Shown one piece after another: positions 35,061 through 44,255 of a stretch of DNA of 64,000 nucleotides. The translations under genes and the position numbers were made by a program. The notes beneath the pieces are model-generated. The model worked only from the letters and a program-made list of their open reading frames with translations. It was not told where the DNA came from and searched no databases. Every line of letters starts with the position of its first letter. Positions within the stretch are counted from its first letter, which is position 1. The DNA comes from Pseudomonas fluorescens (GTDB lineage: Bacteria; Pseudomonadota; Gammaproteobacteria; Pseudomonadales; Pseudomonadaceae): positions 186,001-250,000 of the forward strand of contig NZ_CABVHU010000006.1 in assembly GCF_902497855.1 (NCBI RefSeq). The letters run 5' to 3'.

Positions 35061-35642
35061 TCAGGCGGACTGAACGGTACGGGTGGCATCACGGCGGGCC
35101 GTGCGGGGAGTGGGTGGAGATTCAGGTTCGACCTGAGCCTCTGTTGGGTTTGCGGTCTCCTCAGCTTCGGTATCAGCCGATGAAGGGGATGGCTCACTGT
35201 TTGGCGCTTGCTCAGCAGGTGCTGTTGCTTCCTGCCTGGCGGGCGCTTTGTATTCGAACGTGCCGTTGACCTTGATCCAGTCAATGAATAGCAAACGACC
35301 TTTCAGGCTGGCGCCCGGTTGACCTTGTTTATCGCCTTTCTCGTAGAGAAACGGATCGATCCACAGGTCGCCGATACGGAACGACAGCAAGACCTTTTTC
35401 TCGGCTTTGACGGCGTCCATATAGAGACGAATCAAGCGTTCAGCTTCACCCCCAGCGACTTTGCAGTCGAAACGGGTGTACTCCACCGCATCGGTGGCAC
35501 CGTGCAGGGCTGCGATATCGCAAGCCATGAATGGCTGGCCGCGGCGGACTTGTACTTCACGAACACGGTTGAGATAGCCGATACCGACGGTGTGCAGATT
35601 GAAGTAAGTGGTCGCTTCTTGGGATTGGTTGGCGTGGGCCAT
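35061..35642 (-). CDS. DUF3577 / STY4534 family ICE replication-associated protein
   Basis: 193 aa. The N-terminal ~140 residues (TTYFNLHTVGIGYLNRVREV, DAVEYTRFDCKVAG, GDLWIDPFLYEKGDKQG) match DUF3577, an OB-fold-like family in ICEs and pathogenicity islands annotated as replication-linked; the last 50 residues are a disordered Glu/Pro/Ala-rich tail resembling that of SSB proteins. AGGAGAACCACC precedes ATG 35642. Structured element copy 2 lies 200 bases upstream. Confidence 0.85.
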   Translation of the reverse strand: MAHANQSQEATTYFNLHTVGIGYLNRVREVQVRRGQPFMACDIAALHGATDAVEYTRFDCKVAGGEAERLIRLYMDAVKAEKKVLLSFRIGDLWIDPFLYEKGDKQGQPGASLKGRLLFIDWIKVNGTFEYKAPARQEATAPAEQAPNSEPSPSSADTEAEETANPTEAQVEPESPPTPRTARRDATRTVQSA

Positions 35643-35843
35643 GGTGGTTCTCCTGTTTCAAGGGAAAACGGTGACGCACAGTCCCTGACAGGGAAGTGAG
35701 TCCCCGTCAGGGTGGGTAAGGTGAAGTCGAGCAATGAACGACTCGCCACTGGCAAGCCGATGACGATCAGAACGATGCGTCTGGAGGAATAGCGGTGCAG
35801 CAGAGGAGCGTCTGCGGTGGTGATCCGCAGGCATGGACTAGTG

Positions 35844-35988
35844 GGCATTCATCACCGCTGAAGCGGTAACCGCGCGAGCTTCCGAACGCTGATCGCACTT
35901 GGGTAAACCACCACAAACGTGGCGTAGCCTTGAAGGTTCAAGCTACCTGGGCTGGGCTGTCATCGACAGCGAACCACGCCCTTTGTAT
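35844..35988. repeat. Structured intergenic element, copy 2
   Basis: Aligns with 9573-9717 over ~145 bases in the same orientation. Identical blocks include TTCATCACCG, ATCGCACTTGGG, CGTAGCCTTGAAGGTTC and CTACCTGGG. Stem changes are partly compensatory (ACCGC/GCGGT here), and GCTGTC/GACAGC forms a 6-bp stem. It precedes the DUF3577 gene on the minus strand, as copy 1 precedes the ardC operon. Confidence 0.6.
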
Positions 35989-36292
35989 AAGCCTGTCACA
36001 GGGGAGCGTCAAGGCGCTGCAACCCGATTTTTTAAGCCTGGATTACAGTGGTATTCACTGGAATGAAAAAAATGAAGAGTGGGCCTGACGGGGTGCCAGG
36101 CGAGGAACAGAAAAGCCACCTTTGGCGGTCTTACGCAGTCGACAAGCTCCTCGCAAAACTTGGTTTAACTGCGCCATGATTCACCAACCGACCCTTGTCG
36201 TGGCCTGGGTCGAAACATGCTGGCACGCATCCGCGCACAAAGGGTGCCCAGTGTTTCCCCGGCGGGCTCCGGGACTGAATACGATCGCCGAA

Positions 36293-36337
36293 GCGGATGA
36301 CCGCTGTTGCCTGACAGAGGCAACAGTGGTCATCCGC
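36293..36337. repeat. Long inverted repeat with a 20-bp stem
   Basis: Arms 36293-36312 (GCGGATGACCGCTGTTGCCT) and 36318-36337 pair at all 20 positions with a single G-T, around a GACAG loop. No T-run follows, so it is not a standard terminator. Confidence 0.75.
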
Positions 36338-36731
36338 CACCGTGATCAGGTCGAGCACAAAACGGGAATGAAATTCCGCAGAAGAGAAGGCTCCGAACTC
36401 AAGGAGTCCGACCGAGCTACCCGGAGCAAATCGGTCTTGGGTCGCCGTTGGCGATGATCCTGAGGCACTACAGCAGAGAGGGTGGGACCACGTCAAGCCA
36501 GTGGGCGATCCCTCATAAGACACTACATCGAGCGCGATGAAAGAGGTTACTTACTGCCGAGATGAGCGGCCAGTTGTTCGACGGTTGCCAGGATAAAAGC
36601 GCGGTCGCTTTCTTTGCCTCGGCCCGTGAAATCGGACAACCGCTAAGCGACTTAGAGAGGGATCAGCCACCGTTGATGATGCACTGACCAGTACATCGCC
36701 CCCGATACTCATGTTGATCTCCAATGGCGCG

Positions 36732-38699
36732 TCATGGGCGACGCGTAACTTTTCTGATTGGCACCGTGCCCTTGCAATCCGGGTAGTGGGAGCATGACCA
36801 GAACGGCCCTGATTTCCCCTTTCGCCTGAGCATTGAGGCATTGCAAATGGGGCAGGTCGGACCGGTTTCGACAGGTACTGCCAAAGTGAGCGAGCCGCAG
36901 TGTGCGACCAATTGCGCAACCCAGTTCGCCTGCTTGGCGACGAACGCATCCAGGGTCAGACGTCCCGATTCAATCTCGTCCAGGGCCTGTTCCCAAATCG
37001 CGGTCATACCCGGATCCGCGACTGCTGCCGGTACCGCCTCGATCAGGGTATGGGCTGCGGCGGAGGCCATTAACGCGCGTTTTTTCTTCAGCAAATAACC
37101 GCGATCAATCAACCCTTTGATAATGCCGGCTCGCGTGGCTTCAGTACCGATACCGGTGGTGTCCCGAAGTTTCTGTTTCAGGCGTGGGTCGTTGACCAGT
37201 TTGGCCACGCTTTTCATGGCCTTGATCAGATCGCCCTCGGTGAGAGGTTTGGGAGCGGCGGTGCGCATGGACTTGAGTTCGACGTCGTCCACTGCGCACT
37301 GAGTACCCTGTTGCAATACGGGTAAGACTTGGGACTTTCGACTGGGCTCATCGTCCTCGGTGTTTTCGTAGAGCAAGCTTTTCCAGCCCTGAACCAAGAT
37401 CTGTTTGCCAACAGCGGTCAATCGCTCTGCGCCGCACTCCAGTTCGACCTGGGTACGATCAAACTCATGGTGTGGAAGAAATTGCGCGAGGTAGTGGCTA
37501 CGGATCAGTTCGTAGACTTGGCGTTGTTGTTCGGACATCCGCGCCAGGTTCGCCGGCTCGGTGGTGGGGATGATGCCGTGGTGCGCGGTGACCTTGGCAT
37601 CGTTCCATACGCGGGAACGCAATGACCGATCGAGTCTTTCAAATGAGGGCTGTAACGCGGGATCTGTTTTGAGCAGGGCATCGAATACCTTGGATATCTC
37701 GTCGAACATACTCTCTGGTAAATAGCGGCAATCACTGCGGGGATAGGTGGTGGCTTTGTGGGTTTCATAAAGGGCTTGGGCGATATTCAGGGTTTCCTGT
37801 GCGCCGAGCCCCAGCTTGCGCGAGCAGACTTCTTGCAATGTGCTCAGGTCGAAGGGAAGGGGCGCTGCTTCGCGGAAATGCTCAGTCTGCAGTGAGAGTA
37901 CTGTGGCGGTTTTATCGCTAGAGATCGCTCGGGCCGCGTGATGGGCAAGCGCCTGCTGCAGGCAACGACCGGCCTCATCTCGTCCTGAGTTTGGAGGTAA
38001 CCACGATGCGATGAATGGTTGCCCCATTGAGGACAGGTGCACATCCACTTCCCAATAGGGCACCGAGATGAAGCAGGCAATCGAGCGATCCCGATCGACC
38101 ACCAGACGTAAAGTGGGTGTCTGGACGCGTCCAACCGACAATACACCCTCGTAGCCCGCCCGCCGGCCGAGGAGGGTAAACAAACGACTGAGGTTCATGC
38201 CAATCAGCCAATCAGCGCGGCTACGGGCGAGGGCTGAGTGGTAGAGCGGGAAGGTCTCCTGACCGCTCTTCAGCGAGGACAGTGCCTTGCGAATCGACGC
38301 CTCGTTGAGTGCGGATAACCAGAGGCGCTGAACGGGACCTCGATACTTGCAGAGCTCCAGTAATTCGCGGGCAATCATTTCACCTTCGCGATCGGCGTCG
38401 GTCGCGATGACAACACTGGAGGCTTCACTCAGCAGGTGTTTGATGATTTTGAACTGCGTGGCAGTCTTGGGTTTGACCTCAACCCTCCACTGCTCGGGAA
38501 TGATCGGTAGATGATCCAACGACCAGGATTTGTACTGATCACCATAAGCTTCAGGTGGGGCTGTCTCCAGCAGATGGCCGATACACCAGGTGACGGTTGA
38601 ATCGGTGCCGATCAGGCGACCATCACCACGCCGAGTGGCTCCGAGAACCTTGGCGATGTCACGACCTTGGGAAGGTTTCTCGCAGAGGAAGAGACGCAT
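36732..38699 (-). CDS. topB: DNA topoisomerase III
   Basis: 655-aa type IA topoisomerase. TOPRIM domain with FLCEKPSQGRDIAKVLG at the start and DADREGEMIARELL near 101, active-site Tyr319 in KATTYPRSD, GVLSVGRVQTPTL near 185, and a C-terminal four-cysteine zinc finger (CPICNASM..., CSHYPDC). It decatenates or resolves ICE replication and transfer intermediates. Part of the DNA-processing group with ssb, but separated from ssb by 225 bases with two hairpins; the one at 38704-38728 hides its ribosome binding site. Confidence 0.95.
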   Translation of the reverse strand: MRLFLCEKPSQGRDIAKVLGATRRGDGRLIGTDSTVTWCIGHLLETAPPEAYGDQYKSWSLDHLPIIPEQWRVEVKPKTATQFKIIKHLLSEASSVVIATDADREGEMIARELLELCKYRGPVQRLWLSALNEASIRKALSSLKSGQETFPLYHSALARSRADWLIGMNLSRLFTLLGRRAGYEGVLSVGRVQTPTLRLVVDRDRSIACFISVPYWEVDVHLSSMGQPFIASWLPPNSGRDEAGRCLQQALAHHAARAISSDKTATVLSLQTEHFREAAPLPFDLSTLQEVCSRKLGLGAQETLNIAQALYETHKATTYPRSDCRYLPESMFDEISKVFDALLKTDPALQPSFERLDRSLRSRVWNDAKVTAHHGIIPTTEPANLARMSEQQRQVYELIRSHYLAQFLPHHEFDRTQVELECGAERLTAVGKQILVQGWKSLLYENTEDDEPSRKSQVLPVLQQGTQCAVDDVELKSMRTAAPKPLTEGDLIKAMKSVAKLVNDPRLKQKLRDTTGIGTEATRAGIIKGLIDRGYLLKKKRALMASAAAHTLIEAVPAAVADPGMTAIWEQALDEIESGRLTLDAFVAKQANWVAQLVAHCGSLTLAVPVETGPTCPICNASMLRRKGKSGPFWSCSHYPDCKGTVPIRKVTRRP

Positions 38700-38703
38700 A
38701 GAA

Positions 38704-38728
38704 CTGCTCCGGATTGAGTTCGGAGCAG
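38704..38728 (-). promoter_or_regulatory. Hairpin sequestering the topB ribosome binding site
   Basis: On the minus strand CTGCTCCG pairs perfectly with CGGAGCAG across a 9-base loop. GGAG in the 3' arm is the topB Shine-Dalgarno, 7 bases before the ATG. Confidence 0.6.
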
Positions 38729-38753
38729 CGTTGTTGGAAGCAGCAGTTGCGAG

Positions 38754-38786
38754 ATATGAGAAACCTGAATTACAGGTTCCTCATAT
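38754..38786. promoter_or_regulatory. Inverted repeat between ssb and topB
   Basis: ATATGAG/CTCATAT and AACCTG/CAGGTT form a 13-bp stem with one A-C mismatch and a 5-base loop. Lacks a T-run; could attenuate read-through from ssb or bind a protein. Confidence 0.45.
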
Positions 38787-38924
38787 TAGAAGGTGAGGGC
38801 AGGCTTGAATGGGCCGAGGCTGCTAACCCGTTGCGGTTGGACGGCAGTGTGGATCTTCACGAGCAGCGTGTAGAAACACGCCAGCAACTTCGCGCAAAGG
38901 CGCAATTTTTATGCCTGAAGTCTG

Positions 38925-39395
38925 TCAGTCCGCAGGCGGCTGCCCACTGCGCTTTCTGGGTTTCGACGCTGGTGAACTGGCCTGTTCTGTACTTTTCCCG
39001 ACGTGTGTCGCAGATGCCGCGGGTTCACTGGATCGTTCCCGCATAACCACGCTGTGCACCCGGTGAGGCAGAATGCCGACTCGACGGGCCTCGATCTTGA
39101 AGGTCACCCGCGCATTGTCTTCGCTGTCCTCCCACTCATCGCGTACGGTGCGGCCTTCGACCAGCACACGCATACCTTTCTGGTACAGGGTGCTCCAGTG
39201 TTCAGCCTCGCGGTGCCAGAGCTCAACCGGCGCCCAATAGCCGCCTCGATCTTCATAGCTGCCATCGCGTGGCACGGGGTTGTCGAAGTACACATTCAGC
39301 CGTAGCAAACGCCGTGGCTCGTCATTGCCTGAGGCGAATTCCTGGAACTCTGGCGGACTGCCGATGTTGCCTTCGCCGACGAAAAAAGTACTCAT
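38925..39395 (-). CDS. ssb: Single-stranded DNA-binding protein
   Basis: 156 aa. OB-fold with MSTFFVGEGNIGSPPEF, LLRLNVYFDNPVPRD, KGMRVLVEGRTVRDEWED and FKIEARRVGILPHRV, a diverged ICE-type SSB, then a disordered Ser/Lys tail ending GQPPAD rather than the canonical acidic DDDIPF tip, so partner recruitment may differ from the host SSB. GGAGGT precedes ATG 39395. It overlaps the DUF3158 gene by 4 bases. Confidence 0.88.
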   Translation of the reverse strand: MSTFFVGEGNIGSPPEFQEFASGNDEPRRLLRLNVYFDNPVPRDGSYEDRGGYWAPVELWHREAEHWSTLYQKGMRVLVEGRTVRDEWEDSEDNARVTFKIEARRVGILPHRVHSVVMRERSSEPAASATHVGKSTEQASSPASKPRKRSGQPPAD

Positions 39396-39910
39396 CCTGA
39401 TACCTCCACTGCGGTTGTGAACTGGCGCAGCAGCCGTTCGGCACTGTCCATTTTGATCGCGCAGGTCGTGGCCTGGCGGTAGAGCGAATGCACCACACTC
39501 ATCTGTAGGTTCAGTGCGATGCGATTGCATTCGAAATGGCGCAATCCCTCGCGTACGACCTGCGACAAGACTTTGTTGCAGACCTGGCGTTCCCAGACCG
39601 AGACTCCCATACGGGCAAAGTCACGGGTGCGCCAACGCAAAAAGGTGCTGCCAGCGCTGGTGTTCTGCAGCACCAATCGGATATCCAGCAGTGAGTAAGG
39701 AGGCTGTCTGGCTTGCTGCACCACAGCTTCCATCAGGTGACATAACTGCGCCTCGATTTCCCTCGCCACCTGCGCCAGGTGCTCCAACTCCCCCTTACCC
39801 TTAAAAGGCTTTAAAAGGCCTTTTAGGGAGGCAGCGTGTTCAAACTGCCGATAGGCATCCTGTGTCAACGCGTCGAAGGGCATTGGTTGAGCCGAGGTCA
39901 GGGGATTCAT
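39392..39910 (-). CDS. DUF3158 family protein
   Basis: 172-aa helical protein. LKGLLKPFKGKGELEHLAQ, STFLRWRTRDFARMGVSVWE and FECNRIALNLQMSVVHSLYR fit DUF3158, found only in this ICE/genomic island setting next to ssb. Function unknown, probably DNA processing. Overlaps both neighbours by 4 bases. Confidence 0.82.
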   Translation of the reverse strand: MNPLTSAQPMPFDALTQDAYRQFEHAASLKGLLKPFKGKGELEHLAQVAREIEAQLCHLMEAVVQQARQPPYSLLDIRLVLQNTSAGSTFLRWRTRDFARMGVSVWERQVCNKVLSQVVREGLRHFECNRIALNLQMSVVHSLYRQATTCAIKMDSAERLLRQFTTAVEVSG

Positions 39911-40662
39911 GCTTCGTCCTCCGGCTCATCCACTGTCGCAGATGGATCTCCCGCTTCCTCTGCCAACGCGTCAGCGTCATCCACTGCCACAGCACCGCGA
40001 CGAATGATCGGTGGCGCGAACTGGGAGCGGCGATGACCCTCAAGGATGTCTATTGGGGGCAAGCCCCATTTATCGATGGCAGCCAGGGCTCGGGCGTTGT
40101 TCGCCGCCATGTCATCGCGTGTGATGCCGGCATGCCGATAGCGTTGCGCCTGGCCGAACAGGCTGCGCAACAGATGGGCACCGTCGTCGATCCAGGCTTC
40201 CATGTCTCTGCGACCGATCAAGGCGGTGTGATGGGCCAACAGGGTGCGGCGCACCAGGGTGTCGTAGTCAGTCAGCAGGTAAACCGCCAGAAAACCCAGC
40301 TGGCTGCCGATGTACAACGGCAAGGTCACGGGGTGGATGTTGAGGTTGTCGCTCATGTCGATCTGTGTCGGCAGGTCCTGCCTGATCCGATCCAGCTGTT
40401 GGGTCAGTTCCAGCATCCCAGCTTTGGCCTGCATCAGTTTTTCTTCGAGTTGCACGATGGCCCAGTCGGCATAGGGATCGTCCTGGGCCGCGGTTTGTTT
40501 GATCAGGTTGGTGACACTGATGTAGCCGGCCATGCCCATGATCGAGTGGACGCCTTCGCGTGCGGTTCGACCTTGCCAGATACGGGCGGCGTGGTGAGTG
40601 TGCAGGGTCAGGGTGATGCTGCTGCGCAATGAACCCAGGTTGAGTTGATAGTGATCGGCCAC
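39907..40662 (-). CDS. ICE protein, PFL_4669 family (TIGR03761-like)
   Basis: 251 aa. ARIWQGRTAREGVHSIMGMA and GFLAVYLLTDYDTLVRRTLLA are characteristic. Acidic C-terminal tail (DDADALAEEAGDPS). The GTG at 40662 is taken as start because GAGGA lies 8 bases upstream and the residues before it are not conserved-looking. First gene of the PFL_4669-DUF3158-ssb operon. Function unknown. Confidence 0.84.
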   Translation of the reverse strand: MADHYQLNLGSLRSSITLTLHTHHAARIWQGRTAREGVHSIMGMAGYISVTNLIKQTAAQDDPYADWAIVQLEEKLMQAKAGMLELTQQLDRIRQDLPTQIDMSDNLNIHPVTLPLYIGSQLGFLAVYLLTDYDTLVRRTLLAHHTALIGRRDMEAWIDDGAHLLRSLFGQAQRYRHAGITRDDMAANNARALAAIDKWGLPPIDILEGHRRSQFAPPIIRRGAVAVDDADALAEEAGDPSATVDEPEDEA

Positions 40663-40875
40663 GGTGTTGTCCTCGCATAAGCTTGGACGGGAACGTTGCG
40701 ACAGATGAGGGTCAAGGGCAGCCAAAAAGCTGAATGCGGTCTGTTCGGTTTGGTGTCAGAGAGTAAATTCCGGAGACGTTCGAGGGTGACGCCAGTGACA
40801 ACGTTGCCTTGGATGGCGATGACCGTATCGCCCGGATTGCGCTGGTTCGGCCCTTTGCGATCTCACATTAGACCT

Positions 40876-40910
40876 CAGTAGATTTGATGCCACTGGCATC
40901 AAATCTACTG
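40876..40910. repeat. Perfect 16-bp-stem hairpin at the end of the STY4528-type gene
   Basis: CAGTAGATTTGATGCC and its exact complement flank a 3-base loop, overlapping the stop codon at 40905. It is AT-rich in the stem and no T-run follows on the minus strand, so it could be a terminator without U-tract or a protein-binding site. Confidence 0.65.
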
Positions 40911-42095
40911 ACGTCCAGAGCGTTTTTCGCGCAGTTGGCGCAGCTCATTCAGGCACGCTTGGGCGAGGGCGGAGGCGGGTTCGCCATGCTTTCTTGATGG
41001 ACGTGAGGGGGCAGTTGGAGGCGGCTCTGCAACGGATGGAGGTTCTGTCTGACTTGCCCAAGGATGAAAGTCGCCTTTCAACGCACGCTGGATCAGGCCC
41101 ATCAGATAGGCCGCTGGCTTGCGGATACCTCCGGCCGCACAGCGTACGGCGGCTTCGTTGAGCACCGCCTGACGATCCGCTGGCTTGAGCTTGTTCAACG
41201 CCACGGCGACGGCCTGACGCTCGCTTGGACTCAGGTGCAGCGGATCGGGCCACTGCAGGTTATCCACCGCTGGGGTCGCGCGCGGTACAGTACAAGTACT
41301 TTCTTTTAATACAGTACAGGCGGCGTTCGGATTCCGAACGGTGCCGGAAACACTGGCGTTCAGGCCCGATTCGGAATCCGAACGAGGGCCTGCACGATTC
41401 CGAACGAGGTGATCGCCACCCAGTTCGGAATCGTGCAGAGCGGCATCGGTTTCCTGATCCAACTCTTGCTCCGTCCAGTGTTCGCCCCAGCTGTCGAGCC
41501 GTGTCGGTAGTTGACCCATCTCGATATCTGTGTCCTGGCGGATTTCTTCCACAATGTGCCGCGCGACAATGCGCACCGCCTTCGTTGCATGACCGAGGGC
41601 ATGTCCGACTAGTGCCAGGTAATCCTGATCCAGTTCGAGGGCTTCGGCGGGGGTTAACGGCTCATCGTGCAGAACGTACAGAGAACCTTGAAGACGTCCG
41701 CTGAGCTGATCACGTCCGCGACTCACCAAGCTGAGCCAGCGCGTCAACCTGAGCATCGTCAACACCCGCGCAATGGTTTCACGGGAGGCTGACACACTGT
41801 AGGGCACGCTTGACAGGTAAGGCTGCAAATCCTCATAGCGCGGCGTGACCACACCCTGGCCTTGCAGCATGAATCGAAACACTTGCCAGGCATTGCGTTC
41901 CAATGGCGTCAGCCGGCTATCCAACAGCAGCCGACGTGGCACGACTTCGTGAGATTGGCCACTGAACAAAAAGCCAGCTTGCAGCGCCTGGTCGGAGGGA
42001 TGTTCAGCGCCAGGGCGGGCGGGCCAGCGTTCACTCACCTGCTGGGTGCATTGCTGCAGGACACGCTGCCAGCGTTTGGAAGGGGCAGTGTTCAT
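40905..42095 (-). CDS. STY4528 family ICE replication protein
   Basis: 396 aa. Helical N-terminal region with LLDSRLTPLERNAWQVFRFML and SVPYSVSASRETIARVLTMLRLTRWLSL, a winged-helix layout like replication initiators, a low-complexity middle with repeated RNR/SES-type segments, and a C-terminal Pro/Ser-rich tail. Annotated in related islands as a replication protein. Start at 42095 forms an ATGA overlap with the DUF2857 stop. Confidence 0.82.
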   Translation of the reverse strand: MNTAPSKRWQRVLQQCTQQVSERWPARPGAEHPSDQALQAGFLFSGQSHEVVPRRLLLDSRLTPLERNAWQVFRFMLQGQGVVTPRYEDLQPYLSSVPYSVSASRETIARVLTMLRLTRWLSLVSRGRDQLSGRLQGSLYVLHDEPLTPAEALELDQDYLALVGHALGHATKAVRIVARHIVEEIRQDTDIEMGQLPTRLDSWGEHWTEQELDQETDAALHDSELGGDHLVRNRAGPRSDSESGLNASVSGTVRNPNAACTVLKESTCTVPRATPAVDNLQWPDPLHLSPSERQAVAVALNKLKPADRQAVLNEAAVRCAAGGIRKPAAYLMGLIQRALKGDFHPWASQTEPPSVAEPPPTAPSRPSRKHGEPASALAQACLNELRQLREKRSGRQ

Positions 42096-42640
42096 GTTCC
42101 GTTGCTGTACTGGTCGATCTGCTGCCATACGATGGTCAAGCTGATCTGTTGTTCTTCGGCCAGCATCATCATGGCGTCGAGCTGATCTTCAGTACCATCT
42201 TGCGCACGCAGCTGGCACCAACGCTGCCAAAGTGCATGTTCCTGTGCTTCGCTCAAATGCTGAGGGCGGCCCTTGCGGGTTTCTATCTTGAGCAGACGTC
42301 GGCGCAGGGCGGTTTCCGAATGCGCCAAGCCGAAGTATTGATACATGATGGTGCTGCTGGCGCCGAGCTTGAGCGCTCGGTTGATCAATCGCTCGTTCTG
42401 CTCGTCGCGCTCGGCTTGTTCGATCAACCGATGAAGCACTGGGGAGTCAATCTTGACCTCAACCCAGGGTACAGTGGCATGGGCCAGGCGCGACAGTGTG
42501 GTGGGCGGTAAGGATTTCAACAGGTAGATGTCTTCCTCACTCAGCCCGAGTGCCTTGCAACGTTGCAAATTACCCAGACGCAACTCGTGTAACACCTGGG
42601 TCAGCATGGCCTGGTTGAGTACATTGAAGGTCAGGCTCAT
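42092..42640 (-). CDS. DUF2857 family protein
   Basis: 182 aa, helical. LTQVLHELRLGNLQRCKALGL and LINRALKLGASSTIMYQYFGL with ALRRRLLKIETRKGRPQHL match DUF2857, an island-specific family that resembles flagellar/replication HTH activators in its C-terminal part. Overlaps parB and the STY4528-type gene by 4 bases each. Confidence 0.84.
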   Translation of the reverse strand: MSLTFNVLNQAMLTQVLHELRLGNLQRCKALGLSEEDIYLLKSLPPTTLSRLAHATVPWVEVKIDSPVLHRLIEQAERDEQNERLINRALKLGASSTIMYQYFGLAHSETALRRRLLKIETRKGRPQHLSEAQEHALWQRWCQLRAQDGTEDQLDAMMMLAEEQQISLTIVWQQIDQYSNGT

Positions 42641-44241
42641 GGCAATTTCTCCAGTGAGTCGTCTTCAGGGAGCAGCGTTAGGTCGATGAGGCGACGGGCC
42701 AAACGGATCAGGCGATACAGTTTGATTAACAGCCTGTCGGGCAGCCGCTCCAGTCCCACATCCATGGCGGGACGATCTGTCAGCGGGAGTTGGTAGACCC
42801 CCAACAACAGCTGCCCGAACAGGGCTGAGGGCAGTTGCTTGCGATCCTCCCAGTTCACGTCGTCTTGAGCGCGCAACAGGGCCAGGAGCAGTAGGTGAAC
42901 ACCGGTCGCGCGAGGCACTGCAAGATCAATTCGCTCGATGTTGAGGGCGAAGCCTAAGCCATGCGTCTGATCGATGATGCTCTCGGGATGTCCGGCATAG
43001 ACCGCCATTTCCCGCGCCAGTCCGGCAATGGCTAAACGCAATTGTTCGGGGCTATCCAGTGTTGGTGCGATGGTCCAGATGTCGTCGATCGTGCAGGCCT
43101 CGACGGTCGGTGCAACTTCGGTGGAGGTCTCGCGGTTGATCTGTTCGCGAATCTGTTGAACGCGTGACGTAGGGCTGAACGCTGATGTGACATTCGTTTC
43201 TGGCTGTGTGAGCGGTTCCTCTCGCGTTGGTTCGGTCTGGGGCCTGGCCTCAGTTGATTTGGAATTGTGGAGTGTGTGCTCAATGGGCCTGGACTCGGAG
43301 GAGGGCGATCCTGCCGCGGCTTCATTCTCGTTCGGCAGATGGCTGTTCTTTGAGGGTGTGGTGACGACGTCGCCAGGCGTTGATATGACGCGTTGGGTGT
43401 CGCTCAGCTCCAAGGCCAGCATGCGGTAGGACTGTCCAAGCAGCCGGCTCATTCGCTCGAGCAGTTCATCCTGGATCTGCTCAAGATCGAAGGATTCGGC
43501 ATCGAAGTAGCTCAGGGTACCGAGCCAAAATTCGGCGAACGCAACGGTGGCAGTTGGATAGCGGTTCCAAGTTCGTTCTGCCTGGCTACGTAGGCCGATT
43601 AGGCGTTCGATCTGGGGCTTACCCAATCCGGCATACAGGGTTTGTGGAATGGCGGGCAGTAGGTGTTCAAGGGTGTCGAGCATCCGGCTAATGTGTGACT
43701 GCGAAATTGGATAACCCCCAGTAGCAAGGCGTCGTGCCAGCTCACGTTGTGAGAGCATAGCTCCCTCTGCTTCGAGCATGGTTTTGAGTTTGGCTATCGC
43801 CAGAGCCCGTTCGACGAACGTCAGTTGGCCATGCAGATCGCTTTCAGCCAGATGCCCGAGTAAGGCGGTGATTTCATTGCTCCAAGGTCGGAACAGGCAA
43901 TGAATGCGGAAGAAGCGCTCGTCGCGGGTTTCTTGCCACAGTTCGCCGAGAATCGCCAAGCGCGTATTACCGCCGTTGCGAATGATGAAATTCGTCTCAC
44001 CCGGACGGCGGGTAATCGGTGGTGGTTGATCCAGCCCTCGCTCACGGATCGAGGCCTTAATATCGTCATACAGTGGATTACGGATGAAACGCGGGTTGTG
44101 TTCGTAGGGTCGCAACTGCTCCAGAGTGACCAGCATCGGCGTGTCAGTAAGTGGGTCAGACAGTCGCTCCAGTTCTGGACCTCGAGGGAAGTGGGCCTGG
44201 TGTAGTTTGTCGGTGATTTCCTCCTGGCTAAGCTTTTTCAT
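42637..44241 (-). CDS. parB: ParB-like partition protein, PFGI-1 class (TIGR03764-like)
   Basis: 534 aa. ParB/sulfiredoxin-type N-terminal domain with LEQLRPYEHNPRFIRNPLYD and FIIRNGGNTRLAILGEL, HTH region with LSQRELARRLATGGYPISQSH around residue 165, then a long Ser/Thr/Glu-rich linker (about 290-370) and a helical C-terminal domain. It would bind centromere-like sites and aid ICE stability after excision. Overlaps DUF2857 by 4 bases. Confidence 0.9.
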   Translation of the reverse strand: MKKLSQEEITDKLHQAHFPRGPELERLSDPLTDTPMLVTLEQLRPYEHNPRFIRNPLYDDIKASIRERGLDQPPPITRRPGETNFIIRNGGNTRLAILGELWQETRDERFFRIHCLFRPWSNEITALLGHLAESDLHGQLTFVERALAIAKLKTMLEAEGAMLSQRELARRLATGGYPISQSHISRMLDTLEHLLPAIPQTLYAGLGKPQIERLIGLRSQAERTWNRYPTATVAFAEFWLGTLSYFDAESFDLEQIQDELLERMSRLLGQSYRMLALELSDTQRVISTPGDVVTTPSKNSHLPNENEAAAGSPSSESRPIEHTLHNSKSTEARPQTEPTREEPLTQPETNVTSAFSPTSRVQQIREQINRETSTEVAPTVEACTIDDIWTIAPTLDSPEQLRLAIAGLAREMAVYAGHPESIIDQTHGLGFALNIERIDLAVPRATGVHLLLLALLRAQDDVNWEDRKQLPSALFGQLLLGVYQLPLTDRPAMDVGLERLPDRLLIKLYRLIRLARRLIDLTLLPEDDSLEKLP

Positions 44242-44255
44242 CTGAACAACCTCAG

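Larger units (their letters stand above)
35643..36731. other. 1.1-kb gene-free region with structured elements
   Basis: The longest non-coding stretch of the ICE, between the topB stop and the DUF3577 start. It contains structured element copy 2 (35844-35988), a 20-bp-stem hairpin (36293-36337), and frames that are open on both strands but look non-coding. A short minus-strand frame ending near 36552 (tail FILATVEQLAAHLGSK) may be the remnant of a lost gene. Candidate site for a replication or single-strand conversion origin. Confidence 0.55.

Noticed and set aside
36131..36523. Frames open on both strands in the gene-free region
   Set aside because: Both are low-quality, Ser/Arg-rich and cross the perfect hairpin at 36293-36337; better explained as structured non-coding DNA.
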